Part shown: piece after piece, positions 1-7,749 of the stretch
Numbering within the stretch: position 1 is the stretch's first letter
How the letters are laid out: the number at the start of each line of letters is the position of its first letter
DNA from: Bacillota bacterium
GTDB lineage: Bacteria; Bacillota; Clostridia; Christensenellales; SZUA-584
Direction of reading: 5' to 3'
Assembly (NCBI GenBank): GCA_023415915.1
Contig: JAEZIZ010000084.1
Span: 1 to 60,642, forward strand
Length of the DNA stretch: 60,642 bases
Position numbers and translations under genes: made by a program
Notes under the pieces: model-generated
What the model was told of the DNA's origin: nothing
Seen by the model: the letters and a program-made list of their open reading frames with translations, nothing else
The model's database searches: none

Positions 1-537
1 CAGCTTTTTAAACGCTTCGAGAAATTCATGCTTTATCTGTTCAAATGGCTTTTGCGAAAAATCGGGCTCCGCCGATATATACGGGCGGGTTTTGCTTACA
101 ACAGCGCCGGTAAGCGTCTTGAACTCATAATACAGCATGGCGTTGTCTATATCGCGCACCGCGTTTGCTTCGTCTTCGGATAAATCGGAGAGCCCGAACG
201 CTGCGAATACGGCGTCCGAAACGCGCTGCTCTATTAATTCATAACCTTCCAGCCTGTATTTAACCGGCCGCGGAACGTCGGCGACATAGCACTCGGCGGC
301 ATCGTGCAGCAGGCACGCGAGCTGTACGCGGCGGCTTAAGTTCCTGTTTTTCGCCTCGGCTGTGCAGTTTAAGCAATGCTGCGCAATAGAAAAGAAGCTG
401 TTAAGATGGCCGTTCGCCCTTACCATCATCGACAGAGCGTGCGCAATATCCTCTATATTCACTTGCTCCGGAGTTATTTCAAACGGGTCCATCCTTATGC
501 CCGTATATGTTCTTATTTCATTAACTTTGAATTCCAC
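1..537 (-). CDS. HD-domain phosphohydrolase (3' end beyond window)
   Basis: This is a metal-dependent phosphohydrolase of the HD superfamily, similar in layout to the YfbR/5'-nucleotidase-like group; the substrate is unknown. The translated frame is open from a GTG at 537 to the window edge, about 179 residues without a stop. Visible are an early histidine in the IAQHC segment, the HD pair in LLHDAAE, and a later aspartate in VRDIDNAML, which together form the usual H...HD...D metal site. GTG is chosen because an in-frame TGA lies three codons upstream and GGTGA precedes it at a suitable distance. The C-terminus is missing, so the family call is general. Confidence 0.72.
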   Translation of the reverse strand, partial: MEFKVNEIRTYTGIRMDPFEITPEQVNIEDIAHALSMMVRANGHLNSFFSIAQHCLNCTAEAKNRNLSRRVQLACLLHDAAECYVADVPRPVKYRLEGYELIEQRVSDAVFAAFGLSDLSEDEANAVRDIDNAMLYYEFKTLTGAVVSKTRPYISAEPDFSQKPFEQIKHEFLEAFKKL

Positions 538-584
538 TACATTTCACCGTCCGCTTTTGCGTCCATTTTAACACTAAAATTGAG

Positions 585-900
585 ATGCTGCCAAGCAAGT
601 TTCTCTCATCCGGCACATTGTGTCACTTCCCAACTGCAAGGGGCAATACCCTATCGGCGCTTCGCGCCACTTCCCCTACAAGGGGAAGCTTGACAAATGC
701 TTTGCACTTGACTGATGAGGTTCATCAAATTAGGAGAGTAGGTAACACCTCATTCGCTGCGCGCCACCTTCCCCTCTGGCTTGCTAATTTATACGCCTTG
801 CAGGCTTCCTCTTACCCGCCCCAACGAACTTTGTTCGTCGTGGACCCCATGAGGAGAGGCCGTCGCCGACAGGCGACTGATGAGGTGTTGCATGAAAGCA
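585..900. repeat. composite intergenic repeat region
   Basis: The stretch between the HD gene and the oxoamine synthase holds no credible gene. It consists of short inverted units: CTTCCC...GGGGAAG arms, GGCGC...GCGCC arms and repeated TGATGAGGT ends around 714-722 and 869-877. One copy of the CCCC-stem/ACCCCAT palindrome lies inside it at 819-850. Short open frames on both strands here have proline/arginine-rich translations typical of repeat DNA and are not called as genes. I infer a mosaic of dispersed intergenic repeats. Confidence 0.55.
819..850 (+). repeat. palindromic repeat, ACCCC family, degenerate copy
   Basis: An inverted repeat CCCCAACGAAC...GTTCGTCGTGG is followed directly by ACCCCAT. 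It has the same plan as the copies at 5651-5780, 28469-28507 and 57397-57430, with two mismatches in the stem. Confidence 0.55.
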
Positions 901-947
901 AATTTCCCTTCATCCAGCGCTTTATGCTACTCATCAAATCTGTGATT

Positions 948-976
948 TAAAAAGGATGCTTTTTTCAGCATCCTTA
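948..976 (-). terminator. intrinsic terminator of the oxoamine synthase gene
   Basis: On the minus strand AAGGATGC, an eight-base loop and GCATCCTT form a perfect 8-bp stem followed by a T run, six bases past the stop codon at 982. Confidence 0.85.
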
Positions 977-981
977 TCGTT

Positions 982-2166
982 TTATATTATACCGAATTCC
1001 GTGAAAACTTTCTTGATTATCTCCGCCGCCTCGTCCATCTGAGAGCGCGTATGCGTAGCGGTGTAGCTCGTGCGCAGCATGCACTCGCCCTCCTTGACTG
1101 CCGGGGGAATCACCGGGTTGACGTACACGCCCTCCTCAAACAGCCGCTTCGTTATCATAAACGTCTTTTCCATCGTGTACGTGAATATCGGTATTATAGC
1201 CGTCTCGCCTTCAATTATCGGTATGCCCGCGTCCTTTAACTTTGCGCGCATGTAGTTCGATATGTCAATTAGGGCTTTCTGGCGCTCGGGTTCGCTCAGC
1301 ATTATACGCAGCGCCTCAAGCGCCGCCGCCGCGTTGCCGGGCGGTATCGACGCGCTGAATATAAACGGACGCGATTTATGCCGCACATAGTCTATTACGA
1401 GCGCGTTGGCCGCTACACAGCCTCCGAGCGAAGCGAACGACTTTGAGAATGTCGTCATTATTATATCCACCTCGTCTTCGAGCCCGAAGTAATTCGCCGT
1501 GCCTCTTCCGCAATCGCCCAGCATGCCTACGCCGTGCGCGTCGTCCACCATCACACGCGCGCCGTACTTCTTCGCGAGCTCCACTATTTTGGGCAGATTG
1601 GCTATGTCGCCGCTCATGCTGAACACGCCGTCGGTAACAATAAGCTTTCCCGCTTCCTCGGGCAGCCGGGCAAGCACGCTTTCGAGGTCGTTCATGTTGT
1701 TGTGTTTATACCGGAGCACGTTTTTCGCAAAGCTTAGCCTGCACGCGTCCACTATGCTGGCGTGGTTCTCGGTATCGTTAAGTATATAGTCGTGCCGGCC
1801 CACTACGCCGGTTATTATGCCGAGGTTCGTCTGGAAGCCTGTGCTGAACGTCATGGCCGCGTCTTTATGGAAGAAATCTGCGAGCTCCTTTTCAAGCTGC
1901 TCATGCAGCACCAGCGTGCCGTTTAAGAACCTTGAGCCGGAACAGCCCGTGCCGTATAGTTCCGTCGCGTCGTTTGCCGCTTTTTTCGTCCTCGGGTCGT
2001 TTGTAAGGCCCATGTAGTTATTCGAGCCTATCATGATTATGCGCCTGCCGTCCATCACGACTTCGGTATCCTGCGCGGTATGCAATGCATGAAAATAAGG
2101 GTAAATCCCCGAAGCCCTTGCGTCTCTGGCTTCCGTCCATTTAAAACATTTTTCGAATATATCCAC
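982..2166 (-). CDS. alpha-oxoamine synthase (KBL/serine palmitoyltransferase-like)
   Basis: This PLP-dependent fold-type I enzyme of the alpha-oxoamine synthase family condenses an amino acid with an acyl thioester and releases CO2. At 394 residues it has the family's usual length. The PLP lysine is K242 in TTFSKSFASLGG; DDAHG (D208, D209, H211) and ENHAS (H135) are the cofactor-contacting motifs. GSNNYMGL and YGTGCSGSRFLNG read more like serine palmitoyltransferase/ketobutyrate ligase sequences than BioF, and no biotin gene is near. The start is GTG at 2166, with AGGAG about eight bases upstream. It is apparently monocistronic, with its own terminator. The acyl donor (acetyl-CoA or a long-chain acyl group) cannot be read from sequence. 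Confidence 0.82.
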   Translation of the reverse strand: MDIFEKCFKWTEARDARASGIYPYFHALHTAQDTEVVMDGRRIIMIGSNNYMGLTNDPRTKKAANDATELYGTGCSGSRFLNGTLVLHEQLEKELADFFHKDAAMTFSTGFQTNLGIITGVVGRHDYILNDTENHASIVDACRLSFAKNVLRYKHNNMNDLESVLARLPEEAGKLIVTDGVFSMSGDIANLPKIVELAKKYGARVMVDDAHGVGMLGDCGRGTANYFGLEDEVDIIMTTFSKSFASLGGCVAANALVIDYVRHKSRPFIFSASIPPGNAAAALEALRIMLSEPERQKALIDISNYMRAKLKDAGIPIIEGETAIIPIFTYTMEKTFMITKRLFEEGVYVNPVIPPAVKEGECMLRTSYTATHTRSQMDEAAEIIKKVFTEFGII

Positions 2167-2319
2167 TTAGTTCTCCTGCTAATATTATTCTGCTTTTGTA
2201 CAGTTATTTCGAGTATACATTCAATGCATTATACAAACAAGCTTTTTTGCCCGCTGTCATACATATTTAACATATTTAGTAGTACTAACTACCTTTTTCT
2301 TAACAAACGTCATTTTTCC

Positions 2320-3189
2320 TCAGCAGTTGCCTTCGTATACATATTTCAAGTTTTCCCGAGCGATATCCGCCAGCGAATATACCGTATCCACAGGCGTCGC
2401 GTTGGCTCCCGCCATTTTATAGCGCGGGAAAAAGCGCGAAATATGCAGCGGAATTTCTGTGTCCACCCCCGCGAGCCATACCGACAGAGCGCGCATCTCC
2501 TCGGGCGTATCGTTTTCGCCCGGCACTATAAGCGTCGTCACCTCAACGTGGCATTGCTTTGAAGCTATTTCTATCGCCTGCTTTACCGGCTCGATATGCC
2601 CGCCGAGTTTACTGTAAAACTCCTCGGTAAACGCCTTTAAGTCTATGTTCATAGCGTCTATAAGCGGCAGCAGGTCTTTAAGCGGCTGCTCGTTAACATA
2701 TCCGTTGGTAACGAGCACGGTTTTGAGCCCGAGCTGTTTCGCCGCCTCGGCGCAGTCGCGCACATACTCATAGCCTATAAGCGGCTCGTTGTATGTAAAC
2801 GCTACGCCTATGTTGCCGCGCGACTTAAGCTTTTGCGCGTATTCCATAAGCTGCGCGGGCGATATATACTCGGCGCCAACCCTCGCTCTATCCGCCATAG
2901 AAATCTCGTAGTTCTGGCAGAACGGGCATCTTAAGTTGCATCCGTAGCTGCCCACTGAGAGTATATAGCTTCCGGGATGGAAGCGGTAAAGCGGCTTTTT
3001 CTCTATCGGGTCGAGCGCCATGGAAGTAACAAGGCCGTAATTGTCCGCCGTTACCTTCCCGCCAACAGCTCGCCTCGCCCTGCAAAACCCTACGTGCCCC
3101 TCTTCAATTACGCAGCCATGCGGGCATATGCCGCACTTTACCCTGCTTTTGCCCCCTGTAGCCTCCGGCTTTTCGGATACGCTGCTCAT
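2320..3189 (-). CDS. AmmeMemoRadiSam system radical SAM enzyme
   Basis: This 289-residue radical SAM protein is related to pyruvate formate-lyase activating enzymes and belongs to the AmmeMemoRadiSam set. The 4Fe-4S motif CxxxCxxC is at C84, C88 and C91 (CNLRCPFCQN). An N-terminal cluster of cysteines (C19, C22, C26, C36; CGICPHGC) is typical of the subgroup. The ATG overlaps the stop of the upstream Memo-AMMECR1 gene by 4 bp, so the two are translationally coupled. The reaction is unknown; the family is recognised by this conserved neighbourhood. Confidence 0.9.
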   Translation of the reverse strand: MSSVSEKPEATGGKSRVKCGICPHGCVIEEGHVGFCRARRAVGGKVTADNYGLVTSMALDPIEKKPLYRFHPGSYILSVGSYGCNLRCPFCQNYEISMADRARVGAEYISPAQLMEYAQKLKSRGNIGVAFTYNEPLIGYEYVRDCAEAAKQLGLKTVLVTNGYVNEQPLKDLLPLIDAMNIDLKAFTEEFYSKLGGHIEPVKQAIEIASKQCHVEVTTLIVPGENDTPEEMRALSVWLAGVDTEIPLHISRFFPRYKMAGANATPVDTVYSLADIARENLKYVYEGNC

Positions 3190-4571
3190 TTGTGGCGCAC
3201 CACCTCAAACCGTTCCATGCTGTATTTCTCGTTTGCAGGTATGCCGGCTTTCTGAAGCGCTATTGCCACCTGCTGCTCCGGCGTATCCACGCCCTCGAGA
3301 TTGGGCAGCAGCAGCCCCCGGCGAAACCCCTTGGTCACTATAACCCCATAGCGTTTCGCGTCAAGCTCGTCCATTGACTCTATCAGCTCGGGCTCTCCCA
3401 GCACGTCCACGCTATAGACGAGCGAATCGAGTTCGTACTCCTCTACGGGGTCGAACCGCGGGTCGCCCGTACCGGCGCTCACGGCGTTTCGTATTATCTC
3501 CTCCGCTATTGAAGGCTCTACTGGAGATATAGTGCCTATGCAGCCCCTGAGCCTGCCGTCCTTTTTAAGCGATACGAACACGCCGGCCCTGTTGTTCAGC
3601 ATTTCGGCGAGCAGATCAGCCGGGAGCTTCGCGTACTTCCCTGTTTTAACGTATGTCTCCAGCGAGAGCCGCGCGAGCTTTACATACTCGTCCTCTCCGC
3701 GCTTTGTTTCGGCAAGGCTCCGTCTTCGTTCCTCTTCAAAAATATGCGCGAACCGGCGGCGCTCGTCGCTTCCCGTCACGGTATACGCGCACACGGCGTA
3801 GCCCACTCCGAACGGGCCTTCGTAAGACATGAAATCAGTTTTCAGCGCTTTGCTGTCCAATGCGCCCGCCATCTCAATAAACGAACGCAGCCCGCATTCC
3901 GCCGCGGCCTCGCAGAACTCTTCGTTGAAACTGAGAAGCTTTAAAAAATCCGCCGCCTTCATAGCCTCAGTAATCTGGCTGTCGAACTCCGGGCCTTCCT
4001 TCGCAAAGCCGTATGGTCCGTCAGATGTAAGCTTATGCGACAGGTCTCCGCTCGCTACGAACACGGCCCTGCGTCCAAGCTTCTCCGCAGCGTCAGCCAC
4101 GCACCGCCCAAACCTGTAATGCTCGAGCGCTGTAAGCCCGGATATCGACAGGCGCACAAGCCGGTAATCGCGGTAATGCTTCTCAATAAAATACAGCGGG
4201 ACGAGTACGCCGTGGTCGAGCGACTTTTCCCTCTGTCCCAGCATGCCCGCGAATATGCCCGCTTTTCCCGCCTCCATGCATAATTCGTTCACGAACTCAC
4301 TGTCATATGCCTTGCTTATCGAAACGTGCGGAGCGCCGAACCTTCCGAAATCGCCCTCGGCGCCCTCTCCGGGAGCGATATGAATGTAATCGCCGTACAT
4401 CACCGAATGAGGCGAGGCTACTAATATAGTATCAGGCTTAAAGTCCGCTATCATGCGCGCCGCTTTTTCATACGCGTCAACGGTATCGCTTATCTTTCTT
4501 TCCTCTCCCCTGCCTATATCGGGAACTATAAGCGGAGGATGGGGAACTATTAATGCCATATCTACAGGCAC
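3186..4571 (-). CDS. Memo-like dioxygenase-fold / AMMECR1 fusion protein
   Basis: Two domains are fused. Residues about 1-265 resemble the Memo/class III extradiol dioxygenase fold (VPHPPLIVP near the N-terminus, ASPHSVMYGDYIHI, SLDHGVLVPLYF, ASGDLSHKL). Residues about 290-461 are an AMMECR1 domain (FVSLKKDGRLRGCIG and a VEEYELDSLVYSVDVL segment). The fusion plus the overlapping radical SAM gene makes the complete AmmeMemoRadiSam system, whose biochemical role is not established. I prefer the GTG at 4571, five bases after a GGGGGTGA-type ribosome site, over GTG 4580 or ATG 4559. An extended -10 promoter and an inverted repeat lie just upstream. Confidence 0.87.
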   Translation of the reverse strand: MPVDMALIVPHPPLIVPDIGRGEERKISDTVDAYEKAARMIADFKPDTILVASPHSVMYGDYIHIAPGEGAEGDFGRFGAPHVSISKAYDSEFVNELCMEAGKAGIFAGMLGQREKSLDHGVLVPLYFIEKHYRDYRLVRLSISGLTALEHYRFGRCVADAAEKLGRRAVFVASGDLSHKLTSDGPYGFAKEGPEFDSQITEAMKAADFLKLLSFNEEFCEAAAECGLRSFIEMAGALDSKALKTDFMSYEGPFGVGYAVCAYTVTGSDERRRFAHIFEEERRRSLAETKRGEDEYVKLARLSLETYVKTGKYAKLPADLLAEMLNNRAGVFVSLKKDGRLRGCIGTISPVEPSIAEEIIRNAVSAGTGDPRFDPVEEYELDSLVYSVDVLGEPELIESMDELDAKRYGVIVTKGFRRGLLLPNLEGVDTPEQQVAIALQKAGIPANEKYSMERFEVVRHK

Positions 4572-4600
4572 AACGCTCACCCCCTTAAAGACTTTTTATT

Positions 4601-4609
4601 ATTATACCA
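4601..4609 (-). promoter_or_regulatory. extended -10 promoter of the AmmeMemoRadiSam operon
   Basis: The minus strand reads TGGTATAAT, a perfect -10 with the TGn extension, about 30 bases before the chosen start codon. No good -35 is present, as expected for an extended -10 promoter. Confidence 0.6.
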
Positions 4610-4611
4610 CG

Positions 4612-4630
4612 CTGCATTGGTAAAATGCAG
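4612..4630. promoter_or_regulatory. inverted repeat, candidate operator
   Basis: CTGCATT and AATGCAG form a perfect 7-bp inverted repeat with a 5-base spacer. It sits in the -35 zone of the extended -10 promoter at 4601-4609, where a repressor or activator dimer could act. Confidence 0.45.
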
Positions 4631-4631
4631 T

Positions 4632-4660
4632 AAAAAGGGCTTATACAATGCAAAAAGCCC
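4632..4660 (-). terminator. intrinsic terminator after the PHP gene
   Basis: On the minus strand GGGCTT, a loop of about 12 bases and AAGCCC are followed by five Ts, some 50 bases past the stop at 4713. Confidence 0.65.
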
Positions 4661-4712
4661 GGACTCGCCGGACTCGATTATTCTGTTGCTTAATTACTTT
4701 GTTGTACGAATA

Positions 4713-5630
4713 CTAGATATTGAAAAGCTCAACGCTTTCTATCCAGCTTTTTATATCGCCGTACGGCACCTTTGTTTTTCCGAAGCCGCAATGCTTGCCG
4801 TGTTGATGAAAGTCGCTTCCGCCGCTTATAAATAGGTCTTTTTCCTTTGCCGCTCGGTACAAAAAGCCGGCAGCCTGTTTATCCGCCGAATAATGGTATA
4901 CCTCGATGCCGTCGATATGGTTGTCGGCCGCGTTTTCAATATAACTTGCCCATTCCTCTTGTTCTTTTGAATAAGCGCAGGGATGCGCCAGAAACGCAAG
5001 CCCTCCCGCTTCATGAATGAGCCCGATTACCTCGCCTATCGAAGGCAGATCAAACGATTCGTCTACGAAAAAATCCGATTCCCTGTTCGAATAATAATAC
5101 CTGTAAAAATCCCCGACGTTCGCAATAAACCCGTATTTCTCTATATTCTCAGGATACTTCATAAGCGAATTGTATATAACTACGTACGCCTCGCTTTTGT
5201 TTCCGCTTACAACCTCAATATCTTCGTCAAACTTAAGCCCTTTCTTCCGGAATACTTCCTTCGCTTTCTCAAGGCAGATCTGCTGCTTTTTTAACCTTTC
5301 CGACTGCGGGTATCTCTTTTCCAAAAAATCTTTGACAATACCGACGTCTATGCCGTAACCAAGTATGTCCCTTAACTCGTTATTATACCGGTAGCATAAT
5401 TCCACTCCCGGTACTATGACTTTACCTTTCAGGTCCTCGTCACTCATCGCCAGTAAATCATAGTAACATTGTACGCTGTCGTGGTCTGTAAAAGATATTA
5501 TTTCGTACTTTTTGAATCTTTGCAGCAGTTCGAGCGTTGTCTCCCCGCCGTCCGAATTCCTTGAATGAATGTGCAGATCGATATTTGTATTGCCGCTATA
5601 TTTCTTTTTTACTGTGTCAGAAAGATTCAT
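4713..5630 (-). CDS. PHP-domain phosphoesterase
   Basis: This 305-residue protein has the polymerase-and-histidinol-phosphatase (PHP) metal-dependent phosphoesterase fold. Visible metal motifs are DLHIHSRNSDG near residue 20, SFTDHDS, a glutamate in VPGVELCY, FLAHPCAY and GGSDFHQHGKH near the C-terminus. Family members act on phosphate esters such as histidinol phosphate or 3',5'-nucleotide bisphosphates; the substrate here is unknown. The gene stands alone between a terminator and a repeat-filled spacer. The ATG at 5630 is preceded only by a weak AGGG site. Confidence 0.85.
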   Translation of the reverse strand: MNLSDTVKKKYSGNTNIDLHIHSRNSDGGETTLELLQRFKKYEIISFTDHDSVQCYYDLLAMSDEDLKGKVIVPGVELCYRYNNELRDILGYGIDVGIVKDFLEKRYPQSERLKKQQICLEKAKEVFRKKGLKFDEDIEVVSGNKSEAYVVIYNSLMKYPENIEKYGFIANVGDFYRYYYSNRESDFFVDESFDLPSIGEVIGLIHEAGGLAFLAHPCAYSKEQEEWASYIENAADNHIDGIEVYHYSADKQAAGFLYRAAKEKDLFISGGSDFHQHGKHCGFGKTKVPYGDIKSWIESVELFNI

Positions 5631-5650
5631 TCATTACCCTGAAACACTTA

Positions 5651-5696
5651 CACCCCAACAAGTCTCTTACGTCTTGTTGGGGACCCCGTTTTTATA
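5651..5696 (+). repeat. palindromic repeat unit 1 (ACCCC family)
   Basis: CCCCAACAAG and CTTGTTGGGG form a perfect 10-bp stem with a 10-base loop, followed by ACCCCGTTTTTATA. It is the first of three head-to-tail copies. Confidence 0.8.
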
Positions 5697-5736
5697 CCCC
5701 AGCAAGCCTCACCTTGCTGGGGACCCCGTTTTTACA
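5697..5736 (+). repeat. palindromic repeat unit 2 (ACCCC family)
   Basis: CCCCAGCAAG and CTTGCTGGGG form a perfect 10-bp stem with a 6-base loop, followed by ACCCCGTTTTTACA. Stem bases differ from unit 1 in a compensatory way (A-T replaced by G-C). Confidence 0.8.
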
Positions 5737-5780
5737 CCCCGCCAAGCCTTTAGGGCTTGTCGGGGACCCCGTTTTTATAC
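5737..5780 (+). repeat. palindromic repeat unit 3 (ACCCC family)
   Basis: CCCCGCCAAGCC and GGCTTGTCGGGG form the stem, followed by ACCCCGTTTTTATAC. The stem has one mismatch. It abuts units 1 and 2 directly. Confidence 0.75.
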
Positions 5781-5786
5781 CTACCG

Positions 5787-5812
5787 TTTGGCCGGCGCAT
5801 GCACCGGCCAAA
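5787..5812. repeat. unrelated perfect hairpin
   Basis: TTTGGCCGG and CCGGCCAAA form a perfect 9-bp stem with an 8-base loop. It lacks a following T run on either strand, so it is not a textbook terminator, although it lies downstream of the hydroxyacid dehydrogenase gene on the minus strand. Confidence 0.5.
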
Positions 5813-5873
5813 TACAGTAGGCATTCGGTTTGATGTGTTGAGCATTGCAGTTCTGACGTCACACTTAAAGCCG

Positions 5874-6821
5874 CTATTTTTTATTGAATATAAACTCCGG
5901 AGTATCCCCTTTAAGGTAATCGCTGATGCCCCGCGCCGCCTCGTAAGCAACGCGCGACGAGCATTCCTTCGTAAGAGCCGCGCTGTGCGGAGTAAGTATC
6001 ACGTTTTTCAGCGCAAGCAGCGGGTTGTCCGCAGCCGGAGGCTCCGATTCAAACACATCGAGCGCCGCTCCCGCAATCTCCTCGTTCTTCAGCTTGTCGG
6101 CCAACGCGTGTTCGTCGATTATGCCGCCTCTTGACGTATTGACTATATATGCAGTCGGCTTCATCAACGATAGCAGCTTTTCGCCTACAAGGTTGCGCGT
6201 TTCATCCGTGAGCGGAAGATGCAGCGATATGTAATCGGCGCGCTTGAATACTTCCTCTGCTTCTTTATAAAGCGTGATGCCGTCAAGCTGTGTGATATAC
6301 GGGTCATAACCTATCACCTGCATATTGAAAGCCGCCTGGCATTTTTCGGCCACAAATCTGCCTATTCTTCCGCAGCCTATCAGCCCGAGCGTTTTGCCGT
6401 CGACGTCGACGCTTTTATTCAGCCGCCTTATCTGGAAATTGCCGCTGCGGACCGCATCGTCATACATAATAAGCTGCTTTGAAATAGCGATTATGAGCGC
6501 CACCGTATGCTCTGCGACGGAGAGCGAATTGGCCTGCGGAGTATTAAGCACCAATATGCCGCGCTCCGTAGCTGCTCCTACGTCGACATTATCCACCCCG
6601 ACGCCCGTTCTGCTTATAACCTTAAGCTTTTCGGCGCTCTGTATTACCTCGCGCGTCATCTTGTAGGCTGTGCTCAGCAGTATCGCCTCCGCGTCGCGGA
6701 TATGATTCTGAAAAGCGGTCGGGTCATTATCCGATATTGTCACGAGCTCAAGGTCCGGAATGCCCTTAAAAAGTGCGGCATTCTTTTCATTGAGTTTTTT
6801 GGTTAACAGTATTTTTCTCAT
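5874..6821 (-). CDS. D-2-hydroxyacid dehydrogenase (PGDH/glyoxylate reductase type)
   Basis: This NAD(P)-dependent dehydrogenase of the D-isomer family interconverts a 2-hydroxy acid and a 2-keto acid. Its 315 residues are the short form, without the ACT domain of SerA. The Rossmann motif GCGRIG is at 149-154. The catalytic triad is R231 (NTSRGG), E260 (FESEPP) and H279 (TPHSA). It is the last gene of the sugar-catabolic block, 26 bp after the aldolase. In this setting glyoxylate, hydroxypyruvate or an aldonate-derived keto acid is likelier than serine synthesis, but that is an inference. Confidence 0.85.
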   Translation of the reverse strand: MRKILLTKKLNEKNAALFKGIPDLELVTISDNDPTAFQNHIRDAEAILLSTAYKMTREVIQSAEKLKVISRTGVGVDNVDVGAATERGILVLNTPQANSLSVAEHTVALIIAISKQLIMYDDAVRSGNFQIRRLNKSVDVDGKTLGLIGCGRIGRFVAEKCQAAFNMQVIGYDPYITQLDGITLYKEAEEVFKRADYISLHLPLTDETRNLVGEKLLSLMKPTAYIVNTSRGGIIDEHALADKLKNEEIAGAALDVFESEPPAADNPLLALKNVILTPHSAALTKECSSRVAYEAARGISDYLKGDTPEFIFNKK

Positions 6822-6847
6822 GCCTCGCGCTTTAACCCTTTCCGATA

Positions 6848-7735
6848 TTATATCATGTTCTCATTCTTCAGCAGAGTATTAATCTTTTCCTTGTTTTCTT
6901 CGGGAAGGGGCAGCAGCGGCAGCCTCGGGTCGCCGCCGCAAAGGCCGGCAAGGTCCATCGCATACTTAACTGCGGCCACACCGCCAGCGCCGGAAACGCC
7001 TTTGTTAAGGCGCAGCACTTTCTCGTTAAGCGCAAACGCTTCTTCGTATTTCTTGGCCAATATAAGCTGATACAAATCGTTGACTATCACCGGGAATATA
7101 TTGGCGAGAGATACGACGCCGCCCGAGCCTCCCATTATCACGGTGGACATGAAGAAGTTAGCGGACCCCGCCATCACATTCATAATATCCCTCGCGCCGA
7201 ACAAAAAGCTCTCTATATTGCCTGTCGAAGAGTCTTTGAGGCCAACTATCTTAGGATTCTTTGCGCACTCCTGCACCAGCTTTACGGACAATGTCGTCCC
7301 GCCGCAAAACTGCGGCGCGTTATACAGCAGGCAGGGCGTATCCACAGCGTTCGCCACATCGTTGAAGTACTTAATGAGCACAGCATCGGTCATCTGCTTT
7401 TTGAAATATGACGGAGGCAGCAGCGTTAAAAAGTCCGCGCCCAGCTTTTCAAACTTTTTTGCATACATTATAGTCTCATAGGTCGATTCGAATATACAGC
7501 CTGCCATTACCGACTGGTCCTTGCCCTTGTTGTCTATGATGACTTTAAGCACCTTCTCTTTTTCGTCGTTTGTCAGGCTCTTGTTTTCGCCGTTGGAGCC
7601 GAGAGCCAGATAGCCCTGTATGCCTGATTTGGCGTAAAACTCCATATTCTTTTCCAGCGCCGCATAATCCACCTCGCCGTCCTTTTTAAACGGCGTCGTT
7701 ATTGGCGCGAATACGCCCATTAACTTATTGTTCAT
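6848..7735 (-). CDS. DHDPS/NAL-family class I aldolase, copy 1
   Basis: This 295-residue pyruvate-type class I aldolase has the TIM-barrel fold of dihydrodipicolinate synthase and N-acetylneuraminate lyase. The Schiff-base lysine is K167 (VGLKDSSTG) and the partner tyrosine Y138 (LLYNAP). The phosphate/carboxylate loop reads GSNGE, as in 4-hydroxy-2-oxoglutarate and L-KDG aldolases, rather than the GTTGE of DapA. With sugar kinase, transketolase and aldehyde dehydrogenase around it, cleavage of a 2-keto-3-deoxy sugar acid to pyruvate plus an aldehyde is the likeliest job. A strong AAAGGAGG site precedes the ATG. Confidence 0.85.
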   Translation of the reverse strand: MNNKLMGVFAPITTPFKKDGEVDYAALEKNMEFYAKSGIQGYLALGSNGENKSLTNDEKEKVLKVIIDNKGKDQSVMAGCIFESTYETIMYAKKFEKLGADFLTLLPPSYFKKQMTDAVLIKYFNDVANAVDTPCLLYNAPQFCGGTTLSVKLVQECAKNPKIVGLKDSSTGNIESFLFGARDIMNVMAGSANFFMSTVIMGGSGGVVSLANIFPVIVNDLYQLILAKKYEEAFALNEKVLRLNKGVSGAGGVAAVKYAMDLAGLCGGDPRLPLLPLPEENKEKINTLLKNENMI

Positions 7736-7749
7736 TATTCATTCCTCCT

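Noticed and set aside
585..950. Short open frames on the plus strand in the repeat block
   Set aside because: Translations are proline/arginine/serine-rich, overlap in several frames and match the inverted repeats; no ribosome sites.
2320..3189. Pyruvate formate-lyase activating enzyme
   Set aside because: The CxxxCxxC motif fits, but the N-terminal cysteine cluster and the coupled Memo-AMMECR1 gene place it in the AmmeMemoRadiSam group; no PflB gene is near.
5651..5780. Possible CRISPR array
   Set aside because: The three units abut without spacers, vary in stem sequence and are strongly palindromic; no cas genes are near.
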